Positions 1-8,518 of a stretch of 64,000 bases of DNA are shown in pieces (position 1 is the stretch's first letter; each line of letters opens with the position of its first letter). The stretch lies in the NCBI GenBank assembly GCA_016234595.1, contig JACRBG010000026.1, forward strand, positions 62,001-126,000, written 5' to 3'. Below the pieces are notes generated by a model that saw only the letters and a program-made list of their open reading frames with translations, was not told the origin of the DNA and made no database searches. The stretch comes from Chloroflexota bacterium. Its GTDB lineage: Bacteria > Chloroflexota > Anaerolineae > Aggregatilineales > J027. The position numbers and the translations under genes are program-made.

Positions 1-1231
1 CTCTATCGGCGAAATCATCCCACCTGCCTATGCGGTTTTGAACCCCAAGCAAGTCAACTGTCCCTATCCCGAAGATATGTTGGCAGGCGTCGGCATCGCT
101 TTTAAATTAGCCTCAGCCCTACTTAAGGTTTTTACCGAGCAGGAGCGTACTCCACCGTCAATCAATCAACACGATTTATTAGATTTAGTGGCTGTTGGGA
201 CAGTGGCTGACCTTGCTCCTCTTGCTCGCGCCGAAAATCGCCGACTAGTTCAATTAGGTCTGGATGAACTCTCAAAAGGGCGTCGCCCCGGACTCTATAA
301 ATTATTGGAAGAGGCAGGCGTTGCACCCGAAAATGTCACCACCACAACCATCGGGTTTATCATTGGCCCCCGCCTCAACGCGGCTGGACGACTGCAAAGT
401 GCCACCACCGCCTATAAATTGCTGGTGACTGAAGATTGGCAAGAGGCCACCGAGCTTGCCAAAGAACTTCAAGATTTGAATACCCGCCGCCAAGAATATA
501 CCCTTGCCGCTTATGAACTGGCCCGCGAAATGGCCCTGACCGCCAACAATGGCAATGGAGCATCCCCTTCGTTGATTTTCGCCGCCCATCCCGAATTTTT
601 ACCGGGGATTGTGGGGTTGGTGGCAGGTCGCCTGACCGAAGAATTCTATCGCCCGTCGGTGGTCGTTGAAATGGGCGAGCAAGAATCACATGGATCGTGT
701 CGCAGCATCCCCGAATTTAATATTACCGCGGCGCTTGATCGCTGTGCCGATTTATTAGTACGGCATGGAGGCCATGCTCAAGCAGCAGGCTTCACTGTCC
801 AAAATGATAATATTCCAGCCTTACATGAGCGCCTTAAAGATATTGCCGAAATCGAACTAGCCCAACATGATTCGCGCCCAACCCTCATCGTAGATGCCGA
901 TGTCCCCATGTCAAGCCTGACAATGGATTTGGTAAGCCAATTGAGGGCACTCGAACCCACTGGTACTGAAAACCCAGAACCTACCTTTGTCACCCGTAGG
1001 CTGCGCGTGCGTGAAGCGCGTCTAGTCGGCAAGGAGAATAATCATCTAAAATTAAGGGTAGGTGACGGGCCATTTGGCATGGACGCGATTGCCTTTGGGC
1101 AGGGTCATTGGTTTAGCGATTTACCACCTATGATTGATGTTGCCTATCATCTGCAAGTCAATGAATGGAACGACCGCCTTACCCTGCAAATGCAAATTTT
1201 AGATATTCACCCCTCGGAGCGTGTCAAATGA
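1..1231 (+). CDS. recJ: Single-stranded-DNA-specific exonuclease RecJ, C-terminal part (5' end cut by window)
   Basis: RecJ is a 5'-3' single-strand DNA exonuclease of recombination and mismatch repair. The reading frame is open from base 2, so the N-terminal catalytic part lies outside the window and no start can be chosen. Visible are the late DHH-domain stretch (A-V-L-N-P-K followed by Y-P-E and a LAGVGIAFKL helix), the DLVAVGTVADLAPL segment, the G-P-R-x-N-A-A-G-R-L motif, the DHHA1 element with R-H-G-G-H-A-Q-A-A-G-F, and a C-terminal OB-like region. These are standard RecJ signatures. The stop overlaps the ATG of the next gene (ATGA at 1228-1231), so the two genes are probably co-transcribed. 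Identification is firm; only the missing 5' end is uncertain. Confidence 0.95.
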   Translation, partial: SIGEIIPPAYAVLNPKQVNCPYPEDMLAGVGIAFKLASALLKVFTEQERTPPSINQHDLLDLVAVGTVADLAPLARAENRRLVQLGLDELSKGRRPGLYKLLEEAGVAPENVTTTTIGFIIGPRLNAAGRLQSATTAYKLLVTEDWQEATELAKELQDLNTRRQEYTLAAYELAREMALTANNGNGASPSLIFAAHPEFLPGIVGLVAGRLTEEFYRPSVVVEMGEQESHGSCRSIPEFNITAALDRCADLLVRHGGHAQAAGFTVQNDNIPALHERLKDIAEIELAQHDSRPTLIVDADVPMSSLTMDLVSQLRALEPTGTENPEPTFVTRRLRVREARLVGKENNHLKLRVGDGPFGMDAIAFGQGHWFSDLPPMIDVAYHLQVNEWNDRLTLQMQILDIHPSERVK

Positions 1232-2679
1232 AAAGAACTGGCTTTCTTTGCTTGCTGCTCGTTGTGGTTATAAGTGTCGCCAACGGCCCATCCCTCGCCC
1301 AAGACCCGGAGGAACCCTCTCGTGTTTTCGGTGTAGTAGATGGCTATTGGCGTCCCGATGATGCTGAGGAATTAGGGGTATCGTGGGAGCGTATCACCTT
1401 TGATTGGTCACATCTACAACCACAAGGGCCGGGGAATTTTGAGCCAAGTGAAGTACGGGAAGAATGGATTACTCAAGCAATTTCATCGGGTCGGGAAGTG
1501 GTGGGTGTCATTGTTGGAACCCCTCTTTGGGCCAGCACCAATGGTCAAACCAATGGTATCCCTTCTGGACTATACGAACCATCCGATAGCCCTAGCAATT
1601 TATGGGCCGTGTTTTTACGTGAATTAATGACCCAACGTACCACTGCCAACATCCGCCGTTGGATTATTTGGGACACGCCCGACATCCGTTCCGGCGACCC
1701 CGGCCAACCCGCCACCCTCGATGGTTCAGCCCAAGATTACTATCGCCTCGTCAAAATTGCCTATCAAACTATTAAAGCCGTCAACAGCAAAGCCAGCATT
1801 TATTTGGGCGGCCTTGTCTGGTGGAATGACGTTGCAGCAGGTCGAGAGTTATTTTTGCAGCAGTATCTAAAAATTGTCGTGGGTGATCCTTCTGGCGCTG
1901 AAAATAACGATTATTTCGATGGAGTCACATTGAATACCGTGATTCCACCCGCCCCTCTACCCGGCATCACCATTACATCGGATAGCGCGGGCGACATCAC
2001 CAACAGTGTCCGCACGATTTTGGATCAAGCAGGTTTCCAAGATAAATCCATTTGGATAACAGAACTCAATGCCACACCCACAGCCGACCCCGCTGGCGGT
2101 CTACCTGATGCTCCCCTACAAATTAGTTTGGAACAGCAGGCCAATTTTATGATTCAAGGCACAGCAATGGCCCTAGGGGCAGGCGCATCACGTATCGCCA
2201 TCTACAAATTATTCGATTCCAATTTTACGGCTAGCATCACTCCGCCTTATGGCTTGCTGCGTCCCGATAACAGCCGCCGACCCGCTTTTGATACTTATGC
2301 CTTTGCCATTGAGCTTTTTAACACCACCATCAGTGCCACCGCCAGCCGCAGCCAAAATGGACGCTTAGTAATTTTGCAGCAAGAGGGTCGCACTCTCTAC
2401 ATCGTATGGACAGCCCGCACCCAAGCGGTTAATTTTTGGGTCGAGGCGAAATTTCAGGATGAGCCCACCGTGCTAGATGCTTTTGGCAATGCCCAGCCCA
2501 CGCCCCGTGTCGGTGTTGGGCCAAACGGGGTGAATGTGCATGTCATTGAAACACCCCCTGCCATTCCAGATGCCAACGGTAACGTGATTATGGGTGGCTC
2601 ACCACGCATCCTCATTTTGGAAGGCGAACCGCGTCATGTTTGGGCGGCTGTCGGCACCAATGCCCTCCAACTTCATTAA
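1228..2679 (+). CDS. Secreted TIM-barrel glycoside-hydrolase-like protein, probably lacking the acid/base residue
   Basis: 483 residues from ATG 1228, which overlaps the recJ stop; an in-frame codon at 1165 would destroy the signal peptide. Residues 1-25 form a typical signal peptide (K-R, hydrophobic core, A-Q cleavage). The rest resembles clan GH-A barrels (GH39/GH5-like): a strand with RITFDW, a strand-4 motif R-R-W-I-I-W-D-T-P at 143-151, and a strand-7 motif W-I-T-E-L with E279. In active enzymes the strand-4 motif reads W-N-E-P and carries the acid/base Glu; here that place is D149-T150. E279 matches the nucleophile position. I infer a sugar-binding or altered-mechanism protein at the cell surface. 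The next gene starts inside this one, suggesting coupling to the GT-C enzyme. Exact family not recognised. Confidence 0.72.
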   Translation: MKRTGFLCLLLVVVISVANGPSLAQDPEEPSRVFGVVDGYWRPDDAEELGVSWERITFDWSHLQPQGPGNFEPSEVREEWITQAISSGREVVGVIVGTPLWASTNGQTNGIPSGLYEPSDSPSNLWAVFLRELMTQRTTANIRRWIIWDTPDIRSGDPGQPATLDGSAQDYYRLVKIAYQTIKAVNSKASIYLGGLVWWNDVAAGRELFLQQYLKIVVGDPSGAENNDYFDGVTLNTVIPPAPLPGITITSDSAGDITNSVRTILDQAGFQDKSIWITELNATPTADPAGGLPDAPLQISLEQQANFMIQGTAMALGAGASRIAIYKLFDSNFTASITPPYGLLRPDNSRRPAFDTYAFAIELFNTTISATASRSQNGRLVILQQEGRTLYIVWTARTQAVNFWVEAKFQDEPTVLDAFGNAQPTPRVGVGPNGVNVHVIETPPAIPDANGNVIMGGSPRILILEGEPRHVWAAVGTNALQLH

Positions 2680-4096
2680 AAAGGATTTTATTGCAGGGGG
2701 CGCGTCCCATCAGCGCTCCTTGCGTCTCACCACCTGCACCATCGGTCTATTTTTCTTCTCGCTCTACATTTTTTCGATCGGCACACCCTTCTATAGCAGT
2801 GATGGGCAAGTTATGTATGAAACCGCCCGTGCCATCGCCTTAAAGCATACCCTCGCCACTCCACCCAGCGACCTTCCTCAAACAATTATCGGGCATGATG
2901 GGCGCACCTATAGCAAATATGACCCCGGTCTCCCCCTGCTATCAGCCCCTCTCGTCCTTGCCGCCGATCAGTTGGGCCAGTCCACACAATCCAATCGCTA
3001 TGCTCTTGCTGCGATTGCAGTCCAGCTTGTACCTGCCGCTGCCATGAGTATCGCTCTTGCGGGATTATTTCATATTGCCAGCCGTCTCTATTCTTTCCGC
3101 CAAGCCGTTATCATTACATTTATCGCTGGGTTATGTACATTAGTATGGCCCTATGCCCGTCTCTATTTTGCCGAGGCGGCACTCACTGGCTGCCTGACCC
3201 TTGCCATTGCCCCTCTCATCCACCGCATTTCGACACACGGGGTGCTATTTTCCTCCGGGGTCATCGGTCTCGCTTTGTTAACCCGTGCCAGTGCCATCAT
3301 TTATCTCCCCACCCTGACTTACCTGATCTGGAAAAATTCCCTCCCACCCCGTCGCTGGTTAAATCTGGGGGTGTTCGGCTGTGGCCCTATAATCGCGGTC
3401 ATAGCCCTTGCTCTACATAATTATCTGCGTTTCCATAACCTTATGACTACAGGATACGAAGGCGAATCATTCCATCTCTTCCCCATCAGGGGCATGTTTG
3501 GCCTATTATTCAGCCCCGGCAAAAGCATTTTTCTCTATAGCCCTCCATTAGTTTTGAGTTTGATTTTTTGGTCTCGCCTGCGCCTCAAAAACGCTACCCT
3601 TGCATGGGCATTAGTAATACTTGCAGGCTCAGCCCTAATTTTCTACGGAGCATGGTGGGCGTGGCATGGTGGTTGGGTTTGGGGGCCACGTTTCCTCGTC
3701 CCACTTGTACCCTTATGGTGTCTACCGCTGGGCGAAATTCCAACCCATCCAAAATGGGCAAGTCTTACCTTGGCTGTGTGTGTATTAGGAGTGGTCGTGC
3801 AAATTCTAGGGGCATTTACCGACGTAACTCCGCATTATGCTAAGGTTTTTGCCGGGGCCAACAACCCCAATGACGAAACGCGCTATGCTATGGTACACTA
3901 CTCGCCTGCCCAGTCTCCTTTGGTTGGGGCATGGCAGCGGGCCAAGTTAGGTATATGGGAAAATCCAGCGATTTTCCGCCTAGAGACGACTGGTTTACCC
4001 GGTAATTGGATGCGTATAATCCATATCAGCGTTATTGCGATGTGGTTGATAAGTAGTTTTGGGATCGTCAGGCAATACAAAATTTCAGTAGTATAG
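2636..4096 (+). CDS. Multi-pass membrane glycosyltransferase-like protein (GT39/GT-C type)
   Basis: About 486 residues with roughly ten hydrophobic segments (for example residues around 30-50, 120-150, 165-180 and 345-365). After the first segment comes an extracytoplasmic loop with S-S-D-G-Q and a later Y-S-K-Y-D-P-G-L-P, which resembles the acidic first loop of GT-C enzymes that use polyprenyl-phosphate sugars. Start choice is uncertain: ATG 2636 has GGAAGG 11 bases upstream and overlaps the previous gene by 44 bases; ATG 2660 and GTG 2594 are alternatives. A role in glycosylating surface polymers or proteins is inferred from fold type and from the secreted glycosidase-like neighbour. No precise substrate can be read from the sequence. 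Confidence 0.65.
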   Translation: MFGRLSAPMPSNFIKKDFIAGGASHQRSLRLTTCTIGLFFFSLYIFSIGTPFYSSDGQVMYETARAIALKHTLATPPSDLPQTIIGHDGRTYSKYDPGLPLLSAPLVLAADQLGQSTQSNRYALAAIAVQLVPAAAMSIALAGLFHIASRLYSFRQAVIITFIAGLCTLVWPYARLYFAEAALTGCLTLAIAPLIHRISTHGVLFSSGVIGLALLTRASAIIYLPTLTYLIWKNSLPPRRWLNLGVFGCGPIIAVIALALHNYLRFHNLMTTGYEGESFHLFPIRGMFGLLFSPGKSIFLYSPPLVLSLIFWSRLRLKNATLAWALVILAGSALIFYGAWWAWHGGWVWGPRFLVPLVPLWCLPLGEIPTHPKWASLTLAVCVLGVVVQILGAFTDVTPHYAKVFAGANNPNDETRYAMVHYSPAQSPLVGAWQRAKLGIWENPAIFRLETTGLPGNWMRIIHISVIAMWLISSFGIVRQYKISVV

Positions 4097-4105
4097 GATA
4101 GAACA

Positions 4106-5071
4106 ATGGCAGCAACAAAACCTAAATTCAATTATGGCGGGCAGGCCGTTATGGAAGGCGTGATGATGCGTGGTGTCCATCTTGCCGCCATCGCCGTACG
4201 TGACCCCGAAGGTAATATCGTCGTGCGTGAGGAAAAACTTAACTCGACCCTCTATCGTGGGACAATTAGCAAAATCCCTTTTGTGCGTGGTCTAATTGGG
4301 TTATGGGATGCGTTGGGGCTTGGTACCAAAGCCCTCATTTGGAGCGCCAATGTTGCCCTCGGGGAAGAGGAAGAAGTCATCACAGGCAAAACAGCTACCG
4401 GGCTAGTGATTGTGTCGCTAAGTCTCGGTATCGGCCTATTTTTTGTCCTGCCGACAGCTGCCACGACTGGGGCTAAAGAACTGCTCGGCCTCAAGAGTCA
4501 TTTTGGTCTCGAAGTGATTGAAGGCTCAATTAAACTAAGCCTGTTTCTCGGTTATCTAGCCGCCATTGGCTTTATGCCTGATGTCAAGCGTTTATTTGGC
4601 TACCATGGTGCAGAGCATAAAACGATCAATGCCTACGAAGCAGGTCGTGATTTAGTTCCCAACGAAGTTCAAACCCAACCGATCGAACATCCCCGCTGCG
4701 GCACCGCCTTTTTGTTAACGGTTGTTGTCCTAAGTATTTTTATTGGCGGTTTGGTCGGACGCCCCAGCAATTTCTTTGCGTTGTTGGCTTCCCGTATTGT
4801 ACTCATCCCGGCGATTGCAGGCCTCTCCTATGAGATTTTGCGTTTCACAGCGCGTAATGCGGATAACCCATTGGTCAAGCTCATCATCACGCCCAACTTG
4901 TGGCTGCAACATCTGACCACCCGCCAACCTGATGATTCAATGGTCGAAGTCGCTATTGCCGCCCTTGAACGGGTCTTGGAATCCGAGAAACTCGCCAACC
5001 CATCCCTTAATCATGCTGAAAATCCATCTGTGCCCCTTGCCGCGATGGATGGGGGCAGCGCCGCCGATTAA
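4106..5071 (+). CDS. DUF1385 family membrane protein (YqhQ-like)
   Basis: 321 residues. The N-terminal GGQAVMEGVMMRG motif, the central Y-H-G-A-E-H-K-T-I-N-A-Y-E-A-G block, H-P-R-C-G-T-A-F and the closing NLWLQHLTTRQPDDSMVEVAI stretch are hallmarks of DUF1385 (YqhQ of Bacillus). Hydrophobic segments lie at about 95-120, 140-160, 198-215 and 225-245, so it is an integral membrane protein with conserved polar motifs on one side. The molecular function of the family is not settled. The C-terminal 35 residues after the conserved core are variable and low in motif content. It starts nine bases after the upstream glycosyltransferase and is probably in the same transcript. Confidence 0.93.
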   Translation: MAATKPKFNYGGQAVMEGVMMRGVHLAAIAVRDPEGNIVVREEKLNSTLYRGTISKIPFVRGLIGLWDALGLGTKALIWSANVALGEEEEVITGKTATGLVIVSLSLGIGLFFVLPTAATTGAKELLGLKSHFGLEVIEGSIKLSLFLGYLAAIGFMPDVKRLFGYHGAEHKTINAYEAGRDLVPNEVQTQPIEHPRCGTAFLLTVVVLSIFIGGLVGRPSNFFALLASRIVLIPAIAGLSYEILRFTARNADNPLVKLIITPNLWLQHLTTRQPDDSMVEVAIAALERVLESEKLANPSLNHAENPSVPLAAMDGGSAAD

Positions 5072-5091
5072 TCGAGAAAGGGTCTTCATAG

Positions 5092-5649
5092 ATGTTAGGC
5101 AATAAGCTATTAGAGGGTAAAAAGGTTTACCTGAACGCCATTACCCGCGACGATGTGCCCTTTTTTGGGCGTTGGTTTGCCAATTTGGAACTTCTCAGCT
5201 ATCTGTGGGTAGATGCAGTTTTTCCCCAGACGCAAGAGGATGAAAACGAATGGTTTGATCATATGCGGAAAAGTAATGATTACGATTTTGCCATCCGTAC
5301 CCTCGATGTAAATCAGTTAATTGGCAGCATTTCCCTCAAAGCCCCGGATTGGAAAAATCGCTGCGCTGTTTTTGGCATTGCCATTGGCGATCCAAACTTT
5401 TGGGGTCAAGGCTATGGCACAGACGCCACACGCATTATCTTGCGCTATGCCTTTTGCGAGCTCAACCTCCATCGCGTCGAGTTATATGTCTACAGCACCA
5501 ACCCCCGCGCCATCAAATCCTACGAAAAAGTAGGCTTTCGCTTAGAGGGGGCAAAGCGACAGGCCGCCTTCCGCGATGGGCAATATTTTGATATTCAAAT
5601 CATGGGCATCCTGCGTGACGAATGGCAGGCGCTAAACCCACAGTTATAA
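5092..5649 (+). CDS. GNAT-family N-acetyltransferase, RimJ/RimL-like
   Basis: 185 residues covering one complete GNAT domain of the RimJ/RimL/SpeG-like group. The acetyl-CoA pyrophosphate loop is visible as W-G-Q-G-Y-G-T-D-A-T near residue 103, followed by helix R-I-I-L-R-Y-A-F, the N-L-H-R-V-E-L strand and the N-P-R-A-I-K-S-Y-E-K-V-G-F signature that ends this subgroup. The family moves an acetyl group from acetyl-CoA to an amino group on a protein or small molecule; the acceptor here is unknown. It sits 20 bases after DUF1385 and 6 bases before the next membrane glycosyltransferase, within the same plus-strand run. Confidence 0.9.
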   Translation: MLGNKLLEGKKVYLNAITRDDVPFFGRWFANLELLSYLWVDAVFPQTQEDENEWFDHMRKSNDYDFAIRTLDVNQLIGSISLKAPDWKNRCAVFGIAIGDPNFWGQGYGTDATRIILRYAFCELNLHRVELYVYSTNPRAIKSYEKVGFRLEGAKRQAAFRDGQYFDIQIMGILRDEWQALNPQL

Positions 5650-5655
5650 CTACCT

Positions 5656-7707
5656 ATGTTTGACCTAATGAAAGAAAATCCGCGCCGCGCCGCGCTGGTC
5701 TTATTGCCAGTCGCATTAGTGGCATTGGCCTATTTACTCTACACTGTCCATTTGACCCTCAATGAAAACAGCGGTCACGTCGGGGCTTTGTTGGATGACA
5801 CATGGATTCACGTCCGCTTTGCCGACAAAATCGCGCATGGTGATGGCCTATCCTATAACGGCACGACCTTGACCGCCGGGGCGACCAGTCCTCTCTGGGT
5901 GCTCATACTAGCAGCGATTTACGCCGTGACGAATCCTCCCTTAATGACCCAAGTGGATATTGCCATCGCCCTAAGTGCGATTTGGCACATTCTATCGGTG
6001 CTGGCGATCACAGGTTTTGGCTGGTGGCTAACCCGCCGTAAATGGGTCGGCATCATCGCAGGACTCTTTACCGCTCTAACAGGACGCTATTTGTGGATGA
6101 GTTTGGCGGGCATGGAAACGACAGCTTTTGCCACCCTGTGTATCATGGCATTGTGGAGTCATCTCCACGATGTTCGTTCAGGACATGCCTTTAATTGGGC
6201 CACTGGCCTATGGGCTGGTCTTGCCACCCTTGCCCGACCCGAAGCCTATCTACTCGCCGTACTTATTGGCCTTGATGGATTTCTTTTTATCTCGTTTTTG
6301 GAAAAAGCCTCACCGCGTGCGACCCTCCAAAAAATCAAATCAGCGTGGCGCGGCTTGTTGGCCTATCTCTTATTGGCTGGATCGTATCCCCTTGTCTGTA
6401 TGTTAATTGACGGCCACCCTTTGCCCAACACGTTCCGCGCCAAATCTTTCCTCGGCAAAGAATGGCCTAAACTGCCCCATGATTTTTTCTGGACACCTTT
6501 AAAAGATCAGGGTTGGTTGCTGGTCACACTGGCAATCATCGGTACAGGTTGGTTAATTTGGCAAGCCCGCCGACGTGAGGGGTTCGGGTTGGCCTATCCG
6601 CTCTGGCCGATTGCTTTTGTTTTGGGGGTCTTATTTTTGGGGTCGCAGCGGTATTGGATTAATCACGGGCGCTATGTGTCCCCCGCCATTCCATTCCATG
6701 CTCTTGCGGCGGCACTTGGCATCTTGGCCCTCGTGCAAATTCTCCAAAATGATCGCCTAAGAGTCCTTCATTTACCCCAAAAATTCACCCAAATGGGTCT
6801 ACCTGCACTCTTGGCGCTAATCGTAGCAGGCATGGTCTTTGAACGCGGTTTTTATAATGCCGACCAAGTGGCAAATGACGTGGGTCAATTACGCAAAATG
6901 CACGTCGCAGCAGGCTACTGGTTTAAAGACCATACCACCCCCAACCAAATGATCGCGCTGAACGATGTCGGAGCAATTGTGCATATCTCTGACCGTCGCG
7001 TCCTTGATTTGGAGGGTCTGGTCTCACCCGAAGTGATTGATGCCACCCGCAATACTGAGCATAAAACCTGCCCCTATGACCTTGAATTAGCTCGTCTGAT
7101 GCTCAAAGAACCTCCCGCGCTGATTGGAGTGTTCCCGTGGTTCTATCCATGTCTAACCTCATGGCCGGGGGCACTGCAACCTTTTACCGTTTTTGCGATT
7201 TCTGGTCCAACCGTGATTGCTGGTGGCGAAATGGTTGTCTATTGGCCTGTGTGGGAAAACTGGCCCATTCTAGTTGTGGCCCCTGACGATGCCCTGCCCA
7301 TCCACGCTCATTTTCAAGATGGGGTGGAATTATTGAGCTATCGGGCGGAAAAAACAGCCGAGGGCCTTAAAGTCACCCTGTGGTGGCAAGCCCATGACCA
7401 GCCCAAGGCGGACTATCATATTTTTGTGCATCTCGTCGGGGCCGATGGTTCCCAAATTTCACAGCACGACAGCCAGCCCCAAAACGACCAATTTCACATG
7501 ACATGGTGGCGTTCAGGCGATATTATCCGGGATGAGCATATCATCCCATTAACCGACACCAGCATTCTCAATCAGGCTGATTTAAGTCTGCGCATTGGGG
7601 TCTATCGCTATCCCGAAGGAACGCGCCTGCTCCGTACCGATGCTCAACCCGACCACTCTGATTTCAGTCAAATTCCGCTAGTTCTAAACCAAAAAATATT
7701 CGGTTAA
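5656..7707 (+). CDS. Large membrane glycosyltransferase-like protein (GT39/GT-C type)
   Basis: 683 residues. The first transmembrane helix (about 14-33) is followed by L-L-D-D-T-W-I-H-V-R-F-A-D-K-I-A-H-G-D-G-L-S-Y-N, the acidic double-Asp loop seen in GT-C enzymes that use lipid-linked sugars. Around ten further hydrophobic helices follow up to about residue 400. The last 280 residues are soluble, with a segment around D-L-E-G-L-V-S-P-E and a C-terminal beta-rich domain that probably lies outside the membrane. It differs from the shorter GT-C gene at 2636 mainly by this tail. ATG 5656 follows the GNAT stop by six bases. The 3' end overlaps the convergent zinc-protein gene by 44 bases. Substrate unknown. 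Confidence 0.75.
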   Translation: MFDLMKENPRRAALVLLPVALVALAYLLYTVHLTLNENSGHVGALLDDTWIHVRFADKIAHGDGLSYNGTTLTAGATSPLWVLILAAIYAVTNPPLMTQVDIAIALSAIWHILSVLAITGFGWWLTRRKWVGIIAGLFTALTGRYLWMSLAGMETTAFATLCIMALWSHLHDVRSGHAFNWATGLWAGLATLARPEAYLLAVLIGLDGFLFISFLEKASPRATLQKIKSAWRGLLAYLLLAGSYPLVCMLIDGHPLPNTFRAKSFLGKEWPKLPHDFFWTPLKDQGWLLVTLAIIGTGWLIWQARRREGFGLAYPLWPIAFVLGVLFLGSQRYWINHGRYVSPAIPFHALAAALGILALVQILQNDRLRVLHLPQKFTQMGLPALLALIVAGMVFERGFYNADQVANDVGQLRKMHVAAGYWFKDHTTPNQMIALNDVGAIVHISDRRVLDLEGLVSPEVIDATRNTEHKTCPYDLELARLMLKEPPALIGVFPWFYPCLTSWPGALQPFTVFAISGPTVIAGGEMVVYWPVWENWPILVVAPDDALPIHAHFQDGVELLSYRAEKTAEGLKVTLWWQAHDQPKADYHIFVHLVGADGSQISQHDSQPQNDQFHMTWWRSGDIIRDEHIIPLTDTSILNQADLSLRIGVYRYPEGTRLLRTDAQPDHSDFSQIPLVLNQKIFG

Positions 7708-8494
7708 GGCTATCCCCGGACTCAAGTAATTTTGGCTGAGCCGAAGGGGCTTTGGTGGGTCGAATTGGGGCATTGGATGCCTCAGTAGCAGATGGCTCTG
7801 AGGTAGGGCTAGGGGTTGAGGTCGCAATCGGCTGCGCGCTAGGGGTCAGATAATAATAATAGGTTGGGTTTGAGGTCGGGTTGTAATAATTAAACGATGA
7901 GTTGGTTTGAAAGGCACTAATAATGCCCACTGCATAAAACCCGATACAAGCCAAAAAGCCTAATCCGAGCAAACCTGAAGCCCCCAAACCAATAAACGCC
8001 TGCTGCCGGGTGCGCTTAGTATCTACGGCATCTTTCGCGTTGATAAGGGCCAAAATCGACATGAAAAAACCGACCAATGGCAAACACACCCCAGCACCAC
8101 AACACATACTCATCCCAATAACCGAAACCACTAATGCCACCAAGCCCATCACATCATTGTTATTGGCCTGATACATCACCCGCTTGCCCGTCACTGCGCC
8201 CTTTGTTTTGCGACCTCCGCCCACTTCTTCAGATGGTGTAGCCGATTCAGAGGCGCGTGCTTGTGCAGGAATGATTCCAGCAGCATAAACCGCTGGTGGA
8301 ATAACCTGTACCCCTTGGGCCTCGGCTTGCAAGGCATGTTCTTTGCAAAGCCGCTGCCCGTCCACCGTGTAATAGAGACAATAGCCGCACAGGGCTTTGT
8401 TGCAGATCTCACAGTGTTCAATCGCGGCCCGATCAGAATGGTTTTCACAATAGGTAGTTTCAGTTTCAAATGGAAAATCGAAATCGGTTGTCAT
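7664..8494 (-). CDS. B-box-like zinc-finger membrane protein with DUF4190-like segment
   Basis: 276 residues. Residues 16-53 hold a cysteine/histidine cluster (C16, H19, C28, C31, C36, C39, C50, H53) that looks like a B-box or small double zinc finger. A proline/serine linker leads to two or three transmembrane helices at about 122-160 and 170-195, arranged as in DUF4190 proteins (GLVALVVSVIGM and the following hydrophobic run). The tail after about residue 200 is a low-complexity S/T/P/N/Y segment, likely extracytoplasmic. Zinc binding is inferred from residue spacing. It lies 24 bases after the TPR gene on the same strand, so it may be the last member of the TIR-NB-ARC / TPR transcript. Its job is unknown. 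Confidence 0.7.
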   Translation of the reverse strand: MTTDFDFPFETETTYCENHSDRAAIEHCEICNKALCGYCLYYTVDGQRLCKEHALQAEAQGVQVIPPAVYAAGIIPAQARASESATPSEEVGGGRKTKGAVTGKRVMYQANNNDVMGLVALVVSVIGMSMCCGAGVCLPLVGFFMSILALINAKDAVDTKRTRQQAFIGLGASGLLGLGFLACIGFYAVGIISAFQTNSSFNYYNPTSNPTYYYYLTPSAQPIATSTPSPTSEPSATEASNAPIRPTKAPSAQPKLLESGDSLNRIFFGLELAEFD

Positions 8495-8518
8495 CGTCCT
8501 CGCTTTTTCGTCGTGTTT

